DNA from: Laccaria trichodermophora
Lineage: Eukaryota > Basidiomycota > Agaricomycetes > Agaricales > Hydnangiaceae
Assembly: GCA_018417955.1 (NCBI GenBank)
Contig: JACTVC010000015.1
Coordinates: 397,862 to 461,861, forward strand
Length of the DNA stretch: 64,000 nucleotides
Direction of reading: 5' to 3'
Part shown: one piece after another, positions 46,590 to 59,436 of the stretch
Position numbering within the stretch: position 1 is the first letter of the stretch
Layout: the number at the start of each line of letters is the position of its first letter
Translations under genes and position numbers: made by a program
Notes under the pieces: model-generated
Told to the model about the DNA's origin: nothing
Databases searched by the model: none
What the model saw: only the letters and a program-made list of their open reading frames with translations

Positions 46590-47983
46590 TTAGATGACGG
46601 TGAGCGGAAGATGACAATCCCGCTTACCGGCTTGCACGACTACTCGTAAAAGTCATGTTAACCCATAGACTGAGCAATTGCTGAGCAAAGAGAAATATAA
46701 ACTACTCACACGCCCGTTTTCCAGCCGAGTTTATTGCCATATAACCGGTATAGGGGCCTTTGCAGGAGAGATATGACTTAGACTAGGAAGAGGAGTGAAC
46801 GTGAAATGAAAATACCTTGTGTACTGCCGTCAAAGTTGATGTAAGGTTTCATTACCTCGACCCCGTCAGTGTGAAGAATCTCCCCTGCGGTGTGGGCATG
46901 CCATGTGGAAATGCTATGCTCATTTGGACCTTGAACGACAAACGTAAGAATACGGCGGGGCGAGTCTTTGATAATTTTACTCACTGCATGCGATATTTGC
47001 TCGAATCGGCCTTGTCATGGTTGATCTTTGACCCAGTGTTTTTGGCCCGTAGACGAAGGCTAATGGGGCATCTTCAAGGCAGCCCGGAAAGGTCTCTGCT
47101 AGAATGGATACCCGGTCAACGTCCTCCATAAGTACTTCACCGTCATCGTCCTCGAACAACTGAGTCTGTGTGTCTACGGCTCCTTCGGCTTTCGCGATGC
47201 GGGATTTTAAGGAGGCCACGGTGAGAGGTGGTGCCACGGATAGAGCGTCGACGCGGCCCAAGCAAGTATTGCTTTTATCAAAGGCTGTTTTTGAGGTTAC
47301 TTCACCCTCCTCATCGTATACACGGTAATGTACTAGAAATGATTAGGACTGAGAGTGACGATAGAAAATTTGGGCGTACTGTAGTGTGTCTCGTCCGAGT
47401 CAGGGTTTTCGCTTAACTCCTTCGCTTGTGGATCGGGGCCGCTTGATCGTTTCTCGACTTCAGCAACCCCGACTACCAAAGCCATGGGATCGCGAGACGA
47501 TGCGCCTGATCCAAGATGACCACGAAACTCGAGACGCGTGGAATCTGGAATGGCAGCATCACTCGACAGGGCTTCAAATAGAAAGGCATTTGATCCGAGT
47601 CCTGCCACGCCTTCGATCTTGCAAAGATGTTTCTTCAGTGATAAGGCAGTACGAGGGGGCGTGACGGATGTTGGCACAATGCGGCTGATATAGGGATCGT
47701 CGGAGTAGATGGGATTGAGGGACCGGATTGCGCCGTCCTTGGTATAAAGACGATAATATACTAGTAGTCAGCGAAATTCATTGATTAGCCCAACACCTGG
47801 ATAGACGTTGAAGAAGGTGGGTTGGACGCACAGTAAGGGGGCCGTGCCGTTGCTTCGCTTGTCTGCCTCGTTGGACCCAAAGTTCGTTCTATCAAGAGGG
47901 GATTAAAGAGAGAGATGATATGCTCACTCGTCGCTGTGTCCTTCACGACCATCCACAGAGTCCTCTAGCCCTGGGTTTTGCAT
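46590..47983 (-). CDS. U8: double ubiquitin-like protein with TDG module, intact
   Basis: Seven exons (47983-47928, 47866-47832, 47760-47380, 47332-46985, 46929-46816, 46757-46710, 46639-46590) join into 343 aa. The start is at MQNPGLEDSVDGREGH. Ubiquitin-like domain 1 carries YYRLYTKDGAIRSLNP, SVTPPRTALSLKKHLCKIEG and DPMALVVG. Domain 2 carries HYRVYDEEGEV, LGRVDALSVAPPLTVASLKS and APLAFVYG. The TDG module has STWHAHTAGEILHTDGVEV and YTGYMAINSAGKRA. The second exon boundary is the least certain. It is closest to U1 and U11. It is divergent from the dead copy U9, with a spacer of under 200 bp. The biochemical role is unknown; an adaptor function is inferred only from domain style. Confidence 0.68.
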
Positions 47984-48170
47984 GGATTTCAACGAATCAG
48001 AATAGTACACAAAGGTGCGGGCGCTTACGTTATATAATCTTGTAATCAAATACTATCAATCCTTTTCTCAAGCCAAAGTGTTCGCCTGACGTTCCACCTA
48101 ATCTACGCGCATATCTCTTCGTTTCTTTCTTTTTGCTTATATTTTACAGATAGTGAAGAACGAGGCAGCT

Positions 48171-49110
48171 ATGGTAGAACCGCTTGATCCACATGGTGAC
48201 GGTACGTCCACCCTTTCCTCTCCGCAACAATCGGCTTTCACTCAATGATTCTGGAACAACAATATATATCGATTCTACCAAATTCTACACCGCGGATGGC
48301 CCTATCGAGGCTGCCACAATAGCGATGATCTCGGGTGTATTTTTGACAAGTCCGTCATGCCTCATACTGTCACCTCTTTTACACGATGTGTAAGGCTAAA
48401 GGTTGAGGGCTTCACTGATGGCGAAGAGCGAGCTATTTGCTTCTGTGTCGAGTCAATTTCTATGGATGGCTCCACCCCTCTTTCCGTCTTTGGAGATTAT
48501 GGAAGTGGCTTATCAGAGTATGAGCCCATAGCACTGCTCGTCATCGATCCACCCGGATGCGAAGGCGAGTAGAGCATGCAACTTTCCCGTTGCGGAGAGT
48601 GAGATGAAGGAACTTATTGAGCTATTGGATGAACTCTTACGTGAGTGGATTTGGTACTGAATATTGAATACTTGATATCTTTCACATACTGCCAAGATCT
48701 AATAAAGGAAGACGACAACAATCCCTTCTTCAGACTCACTGGAAGGTCTAAAACCCTGCCAATGGCACTCTTCCGTACACCACCATTGACGGAACTGGCT
48801 TCAGACACGGAAGAGGTGTGTATTCTCCGAGCGTTTGGGTCAAAGTCATCGAAATATCTGAATTTTCGTGCAGCATAGACCTGTAATGCAGGCACAGGCG
48901 TTATACGATTATCAGGCCTCGCCAGATTATCCTGATCTTCGGAAAAGGAGACATACTTATTCATAGCTCTGGTAAGTGGTGGGAATTGAAGGAGAGAATC
49001 GGTCGACTGGGATCGTGCCCTCCAACTTCGTACGACGACAGTACCGACTCCGCAAGTCCAAATCCCAGATTAGTCGGAGCTCAGGGCGTTCGATATGAAT
49101 GGACTAAGCT
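48171..49110 (+). pseudogene. U9: U-family gene, SH3 type, degenerate
   Basis: Exon 1 (48171-48201) encodes MVEPLDPHGD, as in U5. Domain 1 is recognisable (ADGPIEAAT, MPHTVTSFTRC, DGSTPLSVFGD) but carries several indels. Most of domain 2 is deleted, leaving IKEDDNNPFFRLTGRSKTLP. An SH3 remnant (QAQALYDYQASPDYP, GKWWELK, GIVPSNF spread over frames) lies at 48890-49040. The gene is dead. Confidence 0.75.
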
Positions 49111-49395
49111 TCGAGAGGAGATGCATAAGACGGCGAGAGATGGGTTCTACGTCTCTGCGCGCGATTTATGTACTCGCAGAACTGGGCATGGCAGCCGTCA
49201 ATCTGGCAGCCCATTAGTACCCACCGTGATTTTCAATCATCATTCCACTTCGGTTTTTGTGAACTCTTTTACACTGATTCTTACCAAAATCCATTGAGCA
49301 GATAGCCAAAAGTACATTATCAACGAAATAATCAAGTCCAAGATCACCATCGGTTCCGGTGACGTTGTATAAATGAAACAGCTGAATTGATATCC

Positions 49396-51852
49396 CTAAA
49401 CATCGTCATCAGAGTCATCCTCTTTTGCGGTCGTAATGTACTAGAAGTAGAGTTAGAATCTTAACAAGTGGTCAAACATGACGCGTGCACGCCTCACCAT
49501 GAGGAAAGAGAGATAGAAACGTTGAATTGTAGCTCCACCTCGACCGTCTTCCGTAATCGTTCCGTTCGCGTACGCCCACGAGGTTCTAGCCTGCAAATCC
49601 CATGTTGTGATCTCGGAGGCTTGACCGTGTTGTACTTGATATGTAAAGTTGTCCTGCCTTACAATATTATACCATTGATTGTCGTCCTTGGCGTATGAAG
49701 TACCAGAGAAGTCCGCGAAATACTCGACGATCCAGTCGAACACCGGTTTTTGCAAACCATGCTTGATTTCCGAGTCAATATCGAAGTCGGGGCTGGCGTG
49801 GACCCCTAGGTTTAGCCAGGTGGATAACGAAACCGAGAGAGACATACCCAAATATTTGATGCGTTACTTTGTCCTTGATATCGGGGAGACTAGGGTTGTA
49901 CGAATCGAATTCAAAGACCGCATCCCAATACTTGATTTTTTCACTTTTTTTAGTGTCATCGTCCGGGAATTGGATGCCGTATTTTTTATCAAATTTCGAA
50001 ACATTGAAGGACCGCACATACCCCTCCAGATCGGCGGCCGTGAGAGTTGACGGTATGGCACTCTAAAATCGGGAATATTTTTAGGTTTTGTCGAAACGTA
50101 AATAGCAAAGGCTTACCGCAGTGACTCCGGGAATGTTCTTAGCCAAGGTCCGCATCAAGTCCTGGACAATTGGGTCTGGTTCAAGCTCATAGGCAAGCTG
50201 CCAACCCGTCATCAACGTCGGAGGGAGATTAGAAAGTAGAAAATTTACTCACGCCGAAGAAATATATGAATATCATATCCACGTCCTGGGTTTGGTTCTC
50301 AACACTGATAGACTTGCTGGCTGAGTAATACAGTATGATTGCGTCAAGTCGAACGGGCCTCCAAGAGAGAAGGCCGAGACCAAAAGTTTTGTTGATTTTG
50401 ATGTATTTCCAGCCTCCCGATTGCGGGTTCCCGAGGACAGCTTTGTATTCCGCCACGATCTCTGCCTGAACCGCATCTATGTAACAAGATGATGTAAAAT
50501 GTATCCCTGAACGAATGATCGACTACTACATACCTACGACCTTCTGTCCATCTGAAAACACAATACCTCGATAAATATTTGAGGACGAAAGCAAGGTGAA
50601 TGCCTACCTGCATTACTACCAACCGGAATATTAAAACCGCTACAAAAAGCAGGACGTTAGAGATAGTTCAGTAGTTTAGACGATTGCGACTTACGACATG
50701 ACATGCAACTTCACATAAGCCTCGACTTGCCCGTCATCAAGTGTTCGCGTGTTCATATAAGCTAAATCCTGGCTCTTGGCGTAGATAGGCTCCTTTTCGT
50801 CTGTCGCAGCATCAGATGGCTTTTCATTTTGATAATCGTAGCCAAAGTCTGTTTTGAAAATGGAATCGCCGTATTGTTGAAGAGCATTTTTGAGGTCAAT
50901 GTCATTGGCGACCGGGTTCTTGAAGGATAGGAATGTCATCAATTATGTTTCCAGCTTAGACAAAGAAAGCTCATACCTGGGTAACATTAGGTAGCACCTG
51001 GGCAGCGGAGTATGCATCGCTCTTTAATTTAGCCAGGGTTGTGGCAGCAGGCGATTTCACGGTGTAATAAACCTGAATCTTTAGGACGGTAATATTGTTA
51101 TGCGACAATAGACTCACTCCGACAAAGTAGAGGATGTGCAGGGTAGCCTCGACGGCCGACTCGGTTCGTGTGGCATTGGTATATATCAGTGAAATGTCAA
51201 ACTGATAAGAGTCGATCTTTGGGTTGGTGGAATCATAGGTCTCGGAGCAAGAACCGTAGTGCCATTCATTGTCACATGGATAAATGGCTTGCTTTCCAAT
51301 GAAAGCTGAAAGATCGGAGGAGGCCTTAGCTTGAAAATGATTTGGTGAGATCATGTAAGATAAGCGACACAGATATAGGTAGCGAATACCTTTCATCCAA
51401 TCTTCTAGGTGAACATTTCTGTAAGTATTGTACGTGAGTGAACGAAGGGATGAAAAGAGAGAGCGGTCATACGATAATGCATCTGTCACATACTTCGCAA
51501 CAGCGTCTGTGAGATTGTGGTCCCCGTCGACAATGCAATAGTCAGTTGCTGGGAAGACTCTGGGGTCAGTTTGATCGACATTGAGGGGTTTGCAGTTGTT
51601 AGCGTCCCAATCATAACTGAATTTCTCCTTGAAGTAGGCCTCGCCAAGTGCCTGAGTATAATCTTGAAGACTTGTGCCAGCTATCTTCTGACCAAAGTCC
51701 TAGACATCGAGTGAAGTTGTCAATCAGCGTTGAAACAGTGATGGTGCAGGCGAAATCACCTTCTCGAGTTGATTCTTCGCTTTGGTACGCAGATCAGATT
51801 CAAGATCGGCTGTCACTTTCTCTGTTGTAACCGATGAACAGCTATTGCCCAT
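49396..51852 (-). CDS. X1: unrecognised multi-exon protein with myristoylation-like N-terminus
   Basis: The start at 51852 gives MGNSCSSVTTEKV, matching the MGxxxS pattern for N-myristoylation with a nearby Cys for palmitoylation, so inner membrane attachment is plausible. Many small exons follow. Visible parts include DFGQKIAGTSLQDYTQ, DALSYDRSLFSSLRSLTYN, VYYTVKSPAATTLAKLKSDA, AIILYYSASKSISVE, YELEPDPIVQDLMRT and WDLQARTSWAYANGT. The last exon (YITTAKEDDSDDDV) ends at 49396. X2 on the other strand has the same layout and acidic end. A strand ending in YF or YY followed by a helix with DAY appears at least twice, suggesting internal duplication. The join near 49850 needs a frame change I could not resolve, so this copy may be frameshifted. 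I know no function. Confidence 0.5.
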
Positions 51853-52332
51853 AGTGGAATTGTGCGTTCGTAATTGGAAGAGGATAAACTGTGGTAGGCG
51901 TGTCATTCATGGTAGGCTCTATATACGTGAACTGATGATCATGGGACCGCACCTCGTTGCACAAACAAAATTAACCTCTATGTCATTCTCACGCATATCT
52001 GTGCTTCTGGAACTTCCCAACCATGCATTCAGGAGCAGGAAAGGGCGTGAAACATTCGACCAGTCAACTGACATCGCCTTTCTTCAATGCCGACTCGGAT
52101 GAACTTCAAAGCTGGCAGAGTTCGGATTTATAAAACGAGGAACACCGCTATGCTTGTATTAAGTTCATCAGAAGAAGCATAGTTGTGAATGGTCGCACCT
52201 TTGCGCTCCCACTCATGTCAAACTTGAAGTGGGTTTATGTCGATAGGTGTTTTGGGATCTCCGGGTATCGATCTTCATCAGGGGCCTCACGTATCTGCCA
52301 GTGTGTTTACATAAACAAGAAGGAAATACACT

Positions 52333-52741
52333 AGGACCCTGGAAATTCATGTCAAATGCCTGATCCATATCCGGAGGAAAATTTGAAAAAAAATCCGGTA
52401 GGCTTCAGGCCGAAATTTAGGCAAATGACTGAGTTGAATGTCCCGATAAAAATTGCCTAAGCTAAGAGGGGCCTGACCTAAGTCCGGACAAAAATTGGAC
52501 AAAATGAATATATTTCGGTAGGAAGATTAGATATGATTGTTACATCAAAGTTCAAGGGCCAATAGCCTTGCCTGCGCAGCCAAAAAAAAAATCAAACATA
52601 TACTATGCCTGAGGTAATGTCCGGATAAAATTTGGCAAAATCCTATCTCTGATGAGGAATTTTGGGAAATTCTGTCAGGAGGAAAATCGCGAAATTTAAT
52701 GATTTTTGGATCAGGCATTTGACATGAATTTCCAGGGTCCT
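52333..52741. mobile_element. 409 bp MITE with perfect TIR and 8 bp target duplication
   Basis: The inverted repeats are 35 bp and perfect, starting AGGACCCTGGAAATTCATGT. AATACACT is duplicated exactly at 52325-52332 and 52742-52749. It is non-coding. An 8 bp duplication suggests hAT-like mobilisation. It lies in the shared upstream region of X1 and X2 and could influence both promoters. Imperfect direct repeats (TTTTGGGATCTCCGG) lie on either side at about 52251 and 52782. Confidence 0.85.
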
Positions 52742-53274
52742 AATACACTGGCATTGAAATGAAAATACATGTCATCAGGCATTTTGGGATCTCCGGCCGT
52801 CAATCTTCAAAACTTCATCAGGTGGACAAAATATGTATCTGTGACGAAAATACACTCAAATTCAGCGCTGAACAAGCGCTGAAGTCAACAGTCACTCATG
52901 CAGATGAGGAAAGGAATTATCTTGGAACTCATCATGAGTATCTCAGAAGTTTCTGTCATAGAACAAATGAGTGGTATGAAAAGAGCACTCTTTCACCTTT
53001 TGTTATATCCAGAAATTCACCTTACATATAGCAGGATCAAAATAACTGTTTCCCACACTTATGTAAAAGTTAAAAATACATCACGCTATGCTCATTCAGT
53101 CATCCCCTGTTCCTGTGCCTCATTTTGTCCATCAATCGGACGAGTGTCATTCAGGTGATAACTGCAAAGAGCAGGATAAGATGGGATCGACCCAAGATCA
53201 CACAAATCGCAGCCACCAACTGGATTGCTGCCTCCATAGTCTCCTTCGTCCTTCCTTGTGGACCTCTGGCAACC

Positions 53275-55577
53275 ATGTCGACCAAACAACCTCAGGATGT
53301 CTCAAAACTCGCTTTACCAAGCCATTCCGACCGGGAAACAGGTATGATTTCTTTATTTATCACAACCAACGATCGAATTGACAATAAATTACAGCACTCC
53401 AACATGCTACGGTGTTATTTCGAAGCCAGTTTGGGTATAGCTTTACTGGCACACGCACAATCCCTCCAGATGCGATAGCACCAATCAAGCTCTATGCTGC
53501 AGACTTGGAAAGCAAAATCATCGACGAAGATCCAGAGCAGGTCACCAGGTTTTTAAAAGAAATCCTAGCGTAGGTGAAAACAGTGTAAAAATCTGCTGCA
53601 CACTAACTGGGCCCTCGTAGCATTCAGAACGTGCCAAGTTGGGTGCACGGTCTGTCATTTCTTTTCTTCAAGTTATCATATGAAAACGAAATAATTTAGG
53701 TAAAGCCGAAGGGGATCTTCTCAGCTGGATCAAGGATATTGTCTTGTCTCCAGTGGATTCTAAGTGGATATCTAAACCCTTACGCAAGCTTTATCATCCC
53801 GATGATACCTCCCAGTCAAACTCGATTCAGACCGAAGCTATCTTTTACCACACTAATGTATCCCACACGGTGCACAAGAAATTGGTAAAGGAATCCACAG
53901 TGGTTTATGTTGGGGTAAGTCTTCAATTCCTTCTTGACCGCTCTTGCATTTCTGACCTTGAGTTACGGAGAAGGTTTACTACGACGTGATGACTCGTCCC
54001 GCTTTCGTGAGAGAACGGCTCAGGGTCGACGCATACAATCAAGCAGCCACGCTCTTGACTCACAATGTTTGCTCTATACAGCGACGGTAGCGTATGGAAA
54101 ATGCTGATATATTAACCTTCAGGATCAAACGATTACGGACGACAAACTACTCGCTCAGGCATTAGGTCCATCTGCGAGAAAATATTTCGAAGATCAGTTC
54201 AAATATCAGTGGGGACAAAATCCCCCTGATTTTACCGACGATGGCACGTATTTTAATGCCAATTCAGAGGCGTTGGGGTATTTTGAAGATGGAAAGACGA
54301 ACACCGTCGAAGGCTTTGTTCAAGACGCCCTCCTGAGGTCGGTTGTTTATCGCATCAACATCACTGAATACATTTTCAACTAACGAATTCACAGCGGGTT
54401 TTTAATCCCTGAGTGGACTGCCAGTATGCTAATATTTTATTTCCCTATCGCTTCCCCCAATAACTTCTCGTACACGTAGATGCTGTCGTCTCCGATATTA
54501 TCGACCAGTTTACTTCCATCATAACCAGTCAGATTGATGGTTGTTCATGGCCTGAAGTCAAGATCGATAGGCCGTTCCATGATCAGTCAGGCGTTCACAA
54601 CTCACTCTACGTCAATGCTGTTGTATTTTATTACTCGCATGAGAAGACCTTATTTGGCGGCGGAGTCGTTAAAATCTCGTATGTCTTTTGGATGGGGGTG
54701 AGTTACTTTACGATGTCCCGCTCTGATGAGAAGAATGGTTGATATGTTCATGTAGACGATTTTCGAGAAGCTACCACTCAAAACAGCGATTTACACCACC
54801 ATGATCACTCAGTTGTTCAACAACTTGCGAGATTCTTACAATGTGCGTCTTTCTATTTTATTGTCATAAATAAGTAAGCTCATTAGTTTTGCCAGGTTGA
54901 TGGCAATGACCTGCCTTCGAACGAAGAGGGGTTACAAAGTCTTCTGTCACGATGCGCGTTGTCCAAATTCAAGAGTACGTTCGCCTACGATTTCAAAGGG
55001 AGCTCTACGAAGGCGAAGGATAGTAATGGTGATGAGCTTTATGGGGTAGAATGCTTTGGTCAGTTTGACGATGTGACCGATGAAGGCGTAGCGACATGGA
55101 CCAAAGCTCATATCTTCAGGTGGGTCCGTAATAATGTACGGAAAACATAGGGCTAATTCTCGGCTAGGGATGACACGTTCTCCTTTTTTCCAAGTGGTGA
55201 GCATCCCTCTTTCCTCACGGTTGCGATAATGCGAGGTCATATTTGCAGTCCCGGCCCTCAAATCCAATTGTGATGAGAAAACGGTTTTCTGGCTCACAAA
55301 AAATGTCAGCAAGACGGAAGACAACAACTGGGGGAATGATACATTCCCAAAGTCATACCCTCATCCGTTGCATAGCTCCAAAATTCTCAATACCAAAGCC
55401 GTTGTTTTCTACGCGAATGGGTCCAAGAATGAGAGTGGGTTCAATGTTCAGACGAACTTATTTTACTACATGGGGGTATAAATTATTGTCAAATTCTATG
55501 TGATTTTCACCGCTGATTTTTTGGTTTAGATATATTATGTAGCCGATCACGCTGAGAGCGATGATGAAGGTGTTTAG
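53275..55577 (+). CDS. X2: paralogue of X1, unrecognised family
   Basis: The likely start is MSTKQPQDVSKLALP at 53275 (exon 53275-53341). Next are an exon at 53395-53569 (LFRSQFGYSFTGTRTIPPDA) and a small exon near 53622 (IQNVPSWVH), spliced to GKAEGDLLSWIKDIVLSPVD at about 53702. Further parts include STVVYVG then VYYDVMTRPAFVRERLR, LLAQALGPSARKYFEDQF, LYVNAVVFYYSHEKTLFGGG, LPSNEEGLQSLLSR and KAVVFYANGSKNESGF. The last exon encodes IYYVADHAESDDEGV and ends at 55577. Joins checked at the 5' and 3' ends keep frame. It shares order, spacing and the acidic end with X1 but lacks its myristoylation-like start. No catalytic or transmembrane motif was recognised. Divergent arrangement with X1 suggests duplication by inversion. 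Confidence 0.55.
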
Positions 55578-56079
55578 TTTGGGACTGTATCATAGCGGCG
55601 CTCATTACCATCAACGATTGGATGGAATATGATTTGTACGTGAGGATGTTTCGTGGATATGATGTATGAAAAGACAACTTGGTGAAGCGTTGATTACATG
55701 GCTATTGAAAAATATTTTAAAACAGATGAACCACTCAGGATGACTGACGAGATGTATGATAAGATATTATACCGGGGTGAGAGAGCTTTTGATAAATACT
55801 CGCAGCCTTTCCTATCCGCCGAGTTAATCGATCATATATCCAGTGTTATCTGGGTAACAAGTCACAAATCCGGCGTACAGAAGTCCACAGACGAGCCGCA
55901 CCGATATCCAGTGTGTTGAATTACAATCCTATATGTGAAAGATACTTCGCCAGTCGAGAGGGGAAGCCAGTCTGTGGGGTTATATTCGTGACCAGCGTAA
56001 TGAGTGTAATGCACTGACAGTCTGTTCTATTTGCCTTGACTCTTCTTTGAAATGCTGTACTGAGGCTTGGGTGGTGACG
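55578..56079. other. Intergenic between X2 and U10
   Basis: Only a short frame at 55698-55919 is present, without recognised motifs. Nothing else was noted. Confidence 0.4.
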
Positions 56080-56735
56080 TTATGATTGCTCTTTTCTACA
56101 ATGGCCAGCGGGTTGGTGTTCAGTGCTTCCTGAATAATCGTCACAGAGAAGGGTCACGACGTCGGTGTCGTCCATGCAAGCAACAAATACCCCCCATGTC
56201 TTCAGTCCTCTATTTTCAAGAGGCGAAACTTCAAAAGGATGAAACGGTGCGCGACGGTGCGAAAGAGAGCACGTTGATTCGTCCCAGCGATGTGTCGTCT
56301 TTGTCGAAATGTGTCTTTGAGTCATCTCACTCACATCATCCGATAGACGCGGTAATAGACTAAATAAAGATGAGGAGGCTCAACAACGAATAAGGTTATC
56401 GCGCGTACCATTGTATCAGGTGTTTTAGAGATCCAGGCGGAATCCAGCGTTATGAGAGAATGTGCCGAGAGCGTCTCGTATAGGTCCGACTTGTCTGTCC
56501 CAAGCCTCCTGCGAAGAACGAACGGAAACTCTCGATCTTGCAGAGATGCCGCTCAGTGACTCGGGACGAAACAGTGCGAGGCAATACGACAGCCTTGGTA
56601 AGGATTTGTCCTATGGATCGGCCGTTTGAGTAAATGTGGTTGTACGACTCGATAGCTCCATCCTCCCCGCAAAGACGTAACCGCCTGTCAGTCCAGAGAT
56701 GAAATGAAATGCAGTGTGTGAAAGATAACACTTAG
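56080..56735 (-). pseudogene. U10: degenerate U-family copy related to U3
   Basis: The minus strand carries remnants of domain 1 (EDGAIESYNHIYSNGRSIGQ, KAVVLPRTVSS, HLCKIESF) and of domain 2 (DDDTSLGRI-like and PGSTEHQPAGH near 56110), closest to U3. There are many indels and stops. No C-terminal module was found. Confidence 0.7.
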
Positions 56736-58008
56736 AGCACGACAACGGATTAGCGTTGGCGGGAACTATATGGCAGAATTTTGATTTCCGACGCATGCAT
56801 TCCATCCATGAGATTTCAATTTCCGCTAATGGGATCTGCCGAATCTTATTTCTCTTGTCAGGAGTCGATAATATTTCAACTATCAAGGCTTTTTAAAGAC
56901 AGTAAAAATTGTTTTTAGTAGGGATAAACTTTCAGGTGAACCTCTGAGCTAATAATAATGATAATTGGTCAGTCATGAGTTGCGACATGACGGAGAAGTG
57001 AGGCAGATTCGACATTATCATATGAATTTATCACTTTTGGTATTAGTTTTCGAAAGCTTTGCTCTGCAACAAGCAACGACTTCAGCATAAAATATATAAA
57101 ACAAGTAATGAAGATTTCTTCAGTGGTCGTTTTTCAAGGTGGATGCTATGAATGGCAGACAGTCCGTTTGGAACATAAAAATCCAGAAAAAAAAATGTCG
57201 AAATCTCATGGTCACCGTTCTGATTAGGCCACCGTGAAAAAAATAGAATTAGGATAAGCATTGTTCTCTAAAGCCCAGAAATAGAGAAATCGTGAATACA
57301 TATGATCTGGTACTGTTTTGTGTTGGATATACCAGGTCCTCGACCATGCGAGTTTCGCCAATTTTTTTGATCTCCAGCGGACCCAATCTAGTCTTGATAT
57401 TTTGTACTGCCATCCAATGGCAGCTGACCAGGAGTCACGAATATGCTCTATTTTGGTTTTTATTTTCTGGGAAAGCTCTGAAAATTAAATAACATCAAAT
57501 TGAAGGAAATTAATCAGACATGCATCTCTACATACCTTGTCTCTATGTGCAGAACCTACGCCAGCAATGCTTTCGAAGCGCCCAGCCTTTGTATGTGCGT
57601 ATTTGACTCGTCGACTGGAGCGCTGACCTCACTTACAAAGACTGTCATCCGCTAATTCCATTTTTTTTTGCAATCCTTTCCATGTTATTTCTTGCAATCC
57701 ACTCTACTTGCATTTTTGTATGAAATCGGTGCTATATTACAAGCTTCGGTAGGTCCTGGAGGTGGACATTACCTAATGGTCGCCGTTAGAAATAGTTCCC
57801 AAAATAGTCTTGAGAAGCGATTGGATCGATCACGAATTCAAATCCTGCCATATAGTTCCCGCCTACCTTAAACGGATCCCTCTTTTCTCTGTGGAGAAAT
57901 ATCTCCTGAAAAATTTAAAGCCAATCACAATTCTAGAACGGCGCATGAGCCAGACTTGGGCGGGGATCCTGTGTTAGAAGAAAAAATTGTCGTGGGCGAG
58001 AGCCGTGA
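56736..58008. other. Intergenic, nothing recognised
   Basis: This is AT-rich with short frames only. I could support no gene, RNA or repeat here. Confidence 0.4.
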
Positions 58009-58525
58009 CTAATGTGGATGGCAAAACCTCCGAAACCATTCGCCACTCGCCGGCTTGGCGAGTCGAGTACGCGAGAGCGTGGCAAATGCTGGCGAATGCT
58101 GGCGAAGCTGGCGAATGAAAAAATTTGAATTTCTGTCGTTTTGCGCCAAAATGGTATCTTATTATTATCTTTGATTTTTTTCTCAGCAATCGAAATCATT
58201 TTTTCGTCACTGACTCACTGCTGAGGCCTGCTTTGGGTCTGTGTAAGTATTGTCGAGATCAAAATTGGATGGGATCAACGGATCGGAGCATTCAAATCAG
58301 GAAGAAGAATTGGTTTTCAAAGGGAATTTGGCCTGCAGTCAGAATTTTCCGACGTTGACAACCATAGATGATATTTTATGTGCCCATAAAGGTCTGTTAT
58401 TCTCTGAAATTTTGGCACACTTCGCCAGGTCTCGCCACCCTGTTTTTAATTTTTTGTTTCGCCAGCCGGCGATCGCCGGCTGGCGAAACTGGCGTGGCGA
58501 GCTGGCGAGCTGTTGCCAACAACAC
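58009..58525. mobile_element. MITE-like segment with GCTGGCGA repeats
   Basis: Both ends are rich in the octamer GCTGGCGA and its complement: left about 58050-58110, right about 58430-58516. Loosely matching inverted termini (CTAATGTGGATGGCAA and CTAGTGTTGTTGGCAA) suggest a non-autonomous element of about 0.5 kb. Target duplication is not clear. It contains a perfect palindrome at 58456-58489. Confidence 0.45.
58456..58489. repeat. 34 bp perfect palindrome
   Basis: The left half is GTTTCGCCAGCCGGCGA and the right half is its exact reverse complement, with no spacer. It could extrude as a cruciform or bind a symmetric protein dimer, such as a transposase. Confidence 0.9.
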
Positions 58526-59436
58526 TAGGGCCCGCGACTCGGCGACGATGTGTCAGAATTCTATTTTAAACTCAGCTCATTCGTACTTACTATCAGCCTC
58601 AAACTGCTTCTCTACCTCTGACGAGGGCGTTGAAGATTTCTAAAATTTTATGGACGGCGACGCCCTTCTACGGTCCTTGTTTTGCAAGATGAGCTAGGAA
58701 GACATGGTAATAATGGCTGGGGTTGACTCGGGAGGATTGATCGCTGTAGTGCCTGTGGCAAAGTGACTCCGTAGTAAGCTCTTTCAGATTCCCCCGCAAT
58801 GCGTTAGCGTAGAAACGATACCGATGACATACCTTATCCAGTTCCCAACCCTGCGTCTCGTCTTCCCGAAAACAACAAGAATTTTGCATGCACATCCCCC
58901 TTGCGCTGTACATGAACTTTACCTTCGAGAATGTTGTTGAACGGCATGTTCTCCTTCTTCACATCCCATCTTCACCTCACATGCAATGCCGCCTTTAGAT
59001 AGGTTTACTCATGTCATCTCCCACACTACCGCTCCCCGCTTTCTGTGATAGACATCATCATCGTCATACCTTTGCTCCGAATGTGACCGCTAGCATTGAG
59101 CGCTGAAACAGGCTATACAGATGTCGATTGTTTGGGACTCGGAACAAGCGAAAATTTTCGTACAATCTCGGAAACGACGTGGAAGAGAAGACAGCCTGGC
59201 GAGCGATATACGACTCGGCAACCCGGGTAACGCGTGTACAGGGCGAACACCCCCAGATCGTGCACTGCATGTAGGTTCAAGATTCAAATTTTATTCAAAC
59301 CTTGAGTTTGAATGCTCAGGGCCACAAGCTAACTGTTTGTCTCTTCCACCCCTTTCAAACAGGTAATTGGGGGTGGTGAGGAATCTCTTCTGAAAAGTTC
59401 TGACGTATAACAACCACCGGAAACATAGCCTAACTG
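58526..59436. other. Intergenic upstream of the three-SH3 gene
   Basis: No gene is supported. A GC-richer part (59100-59290) has open frames on both strands without motifs and may include the promoter or an unrecognised exon. Confidence 0.4.

Noticed and set aside
58000..58530. GC-rich octamer region as a bacterial-type REP or attachment site
   Set aside because: The genomic context is fungal and no integrase gene is nearby. A MITE-like explanation is simpler.
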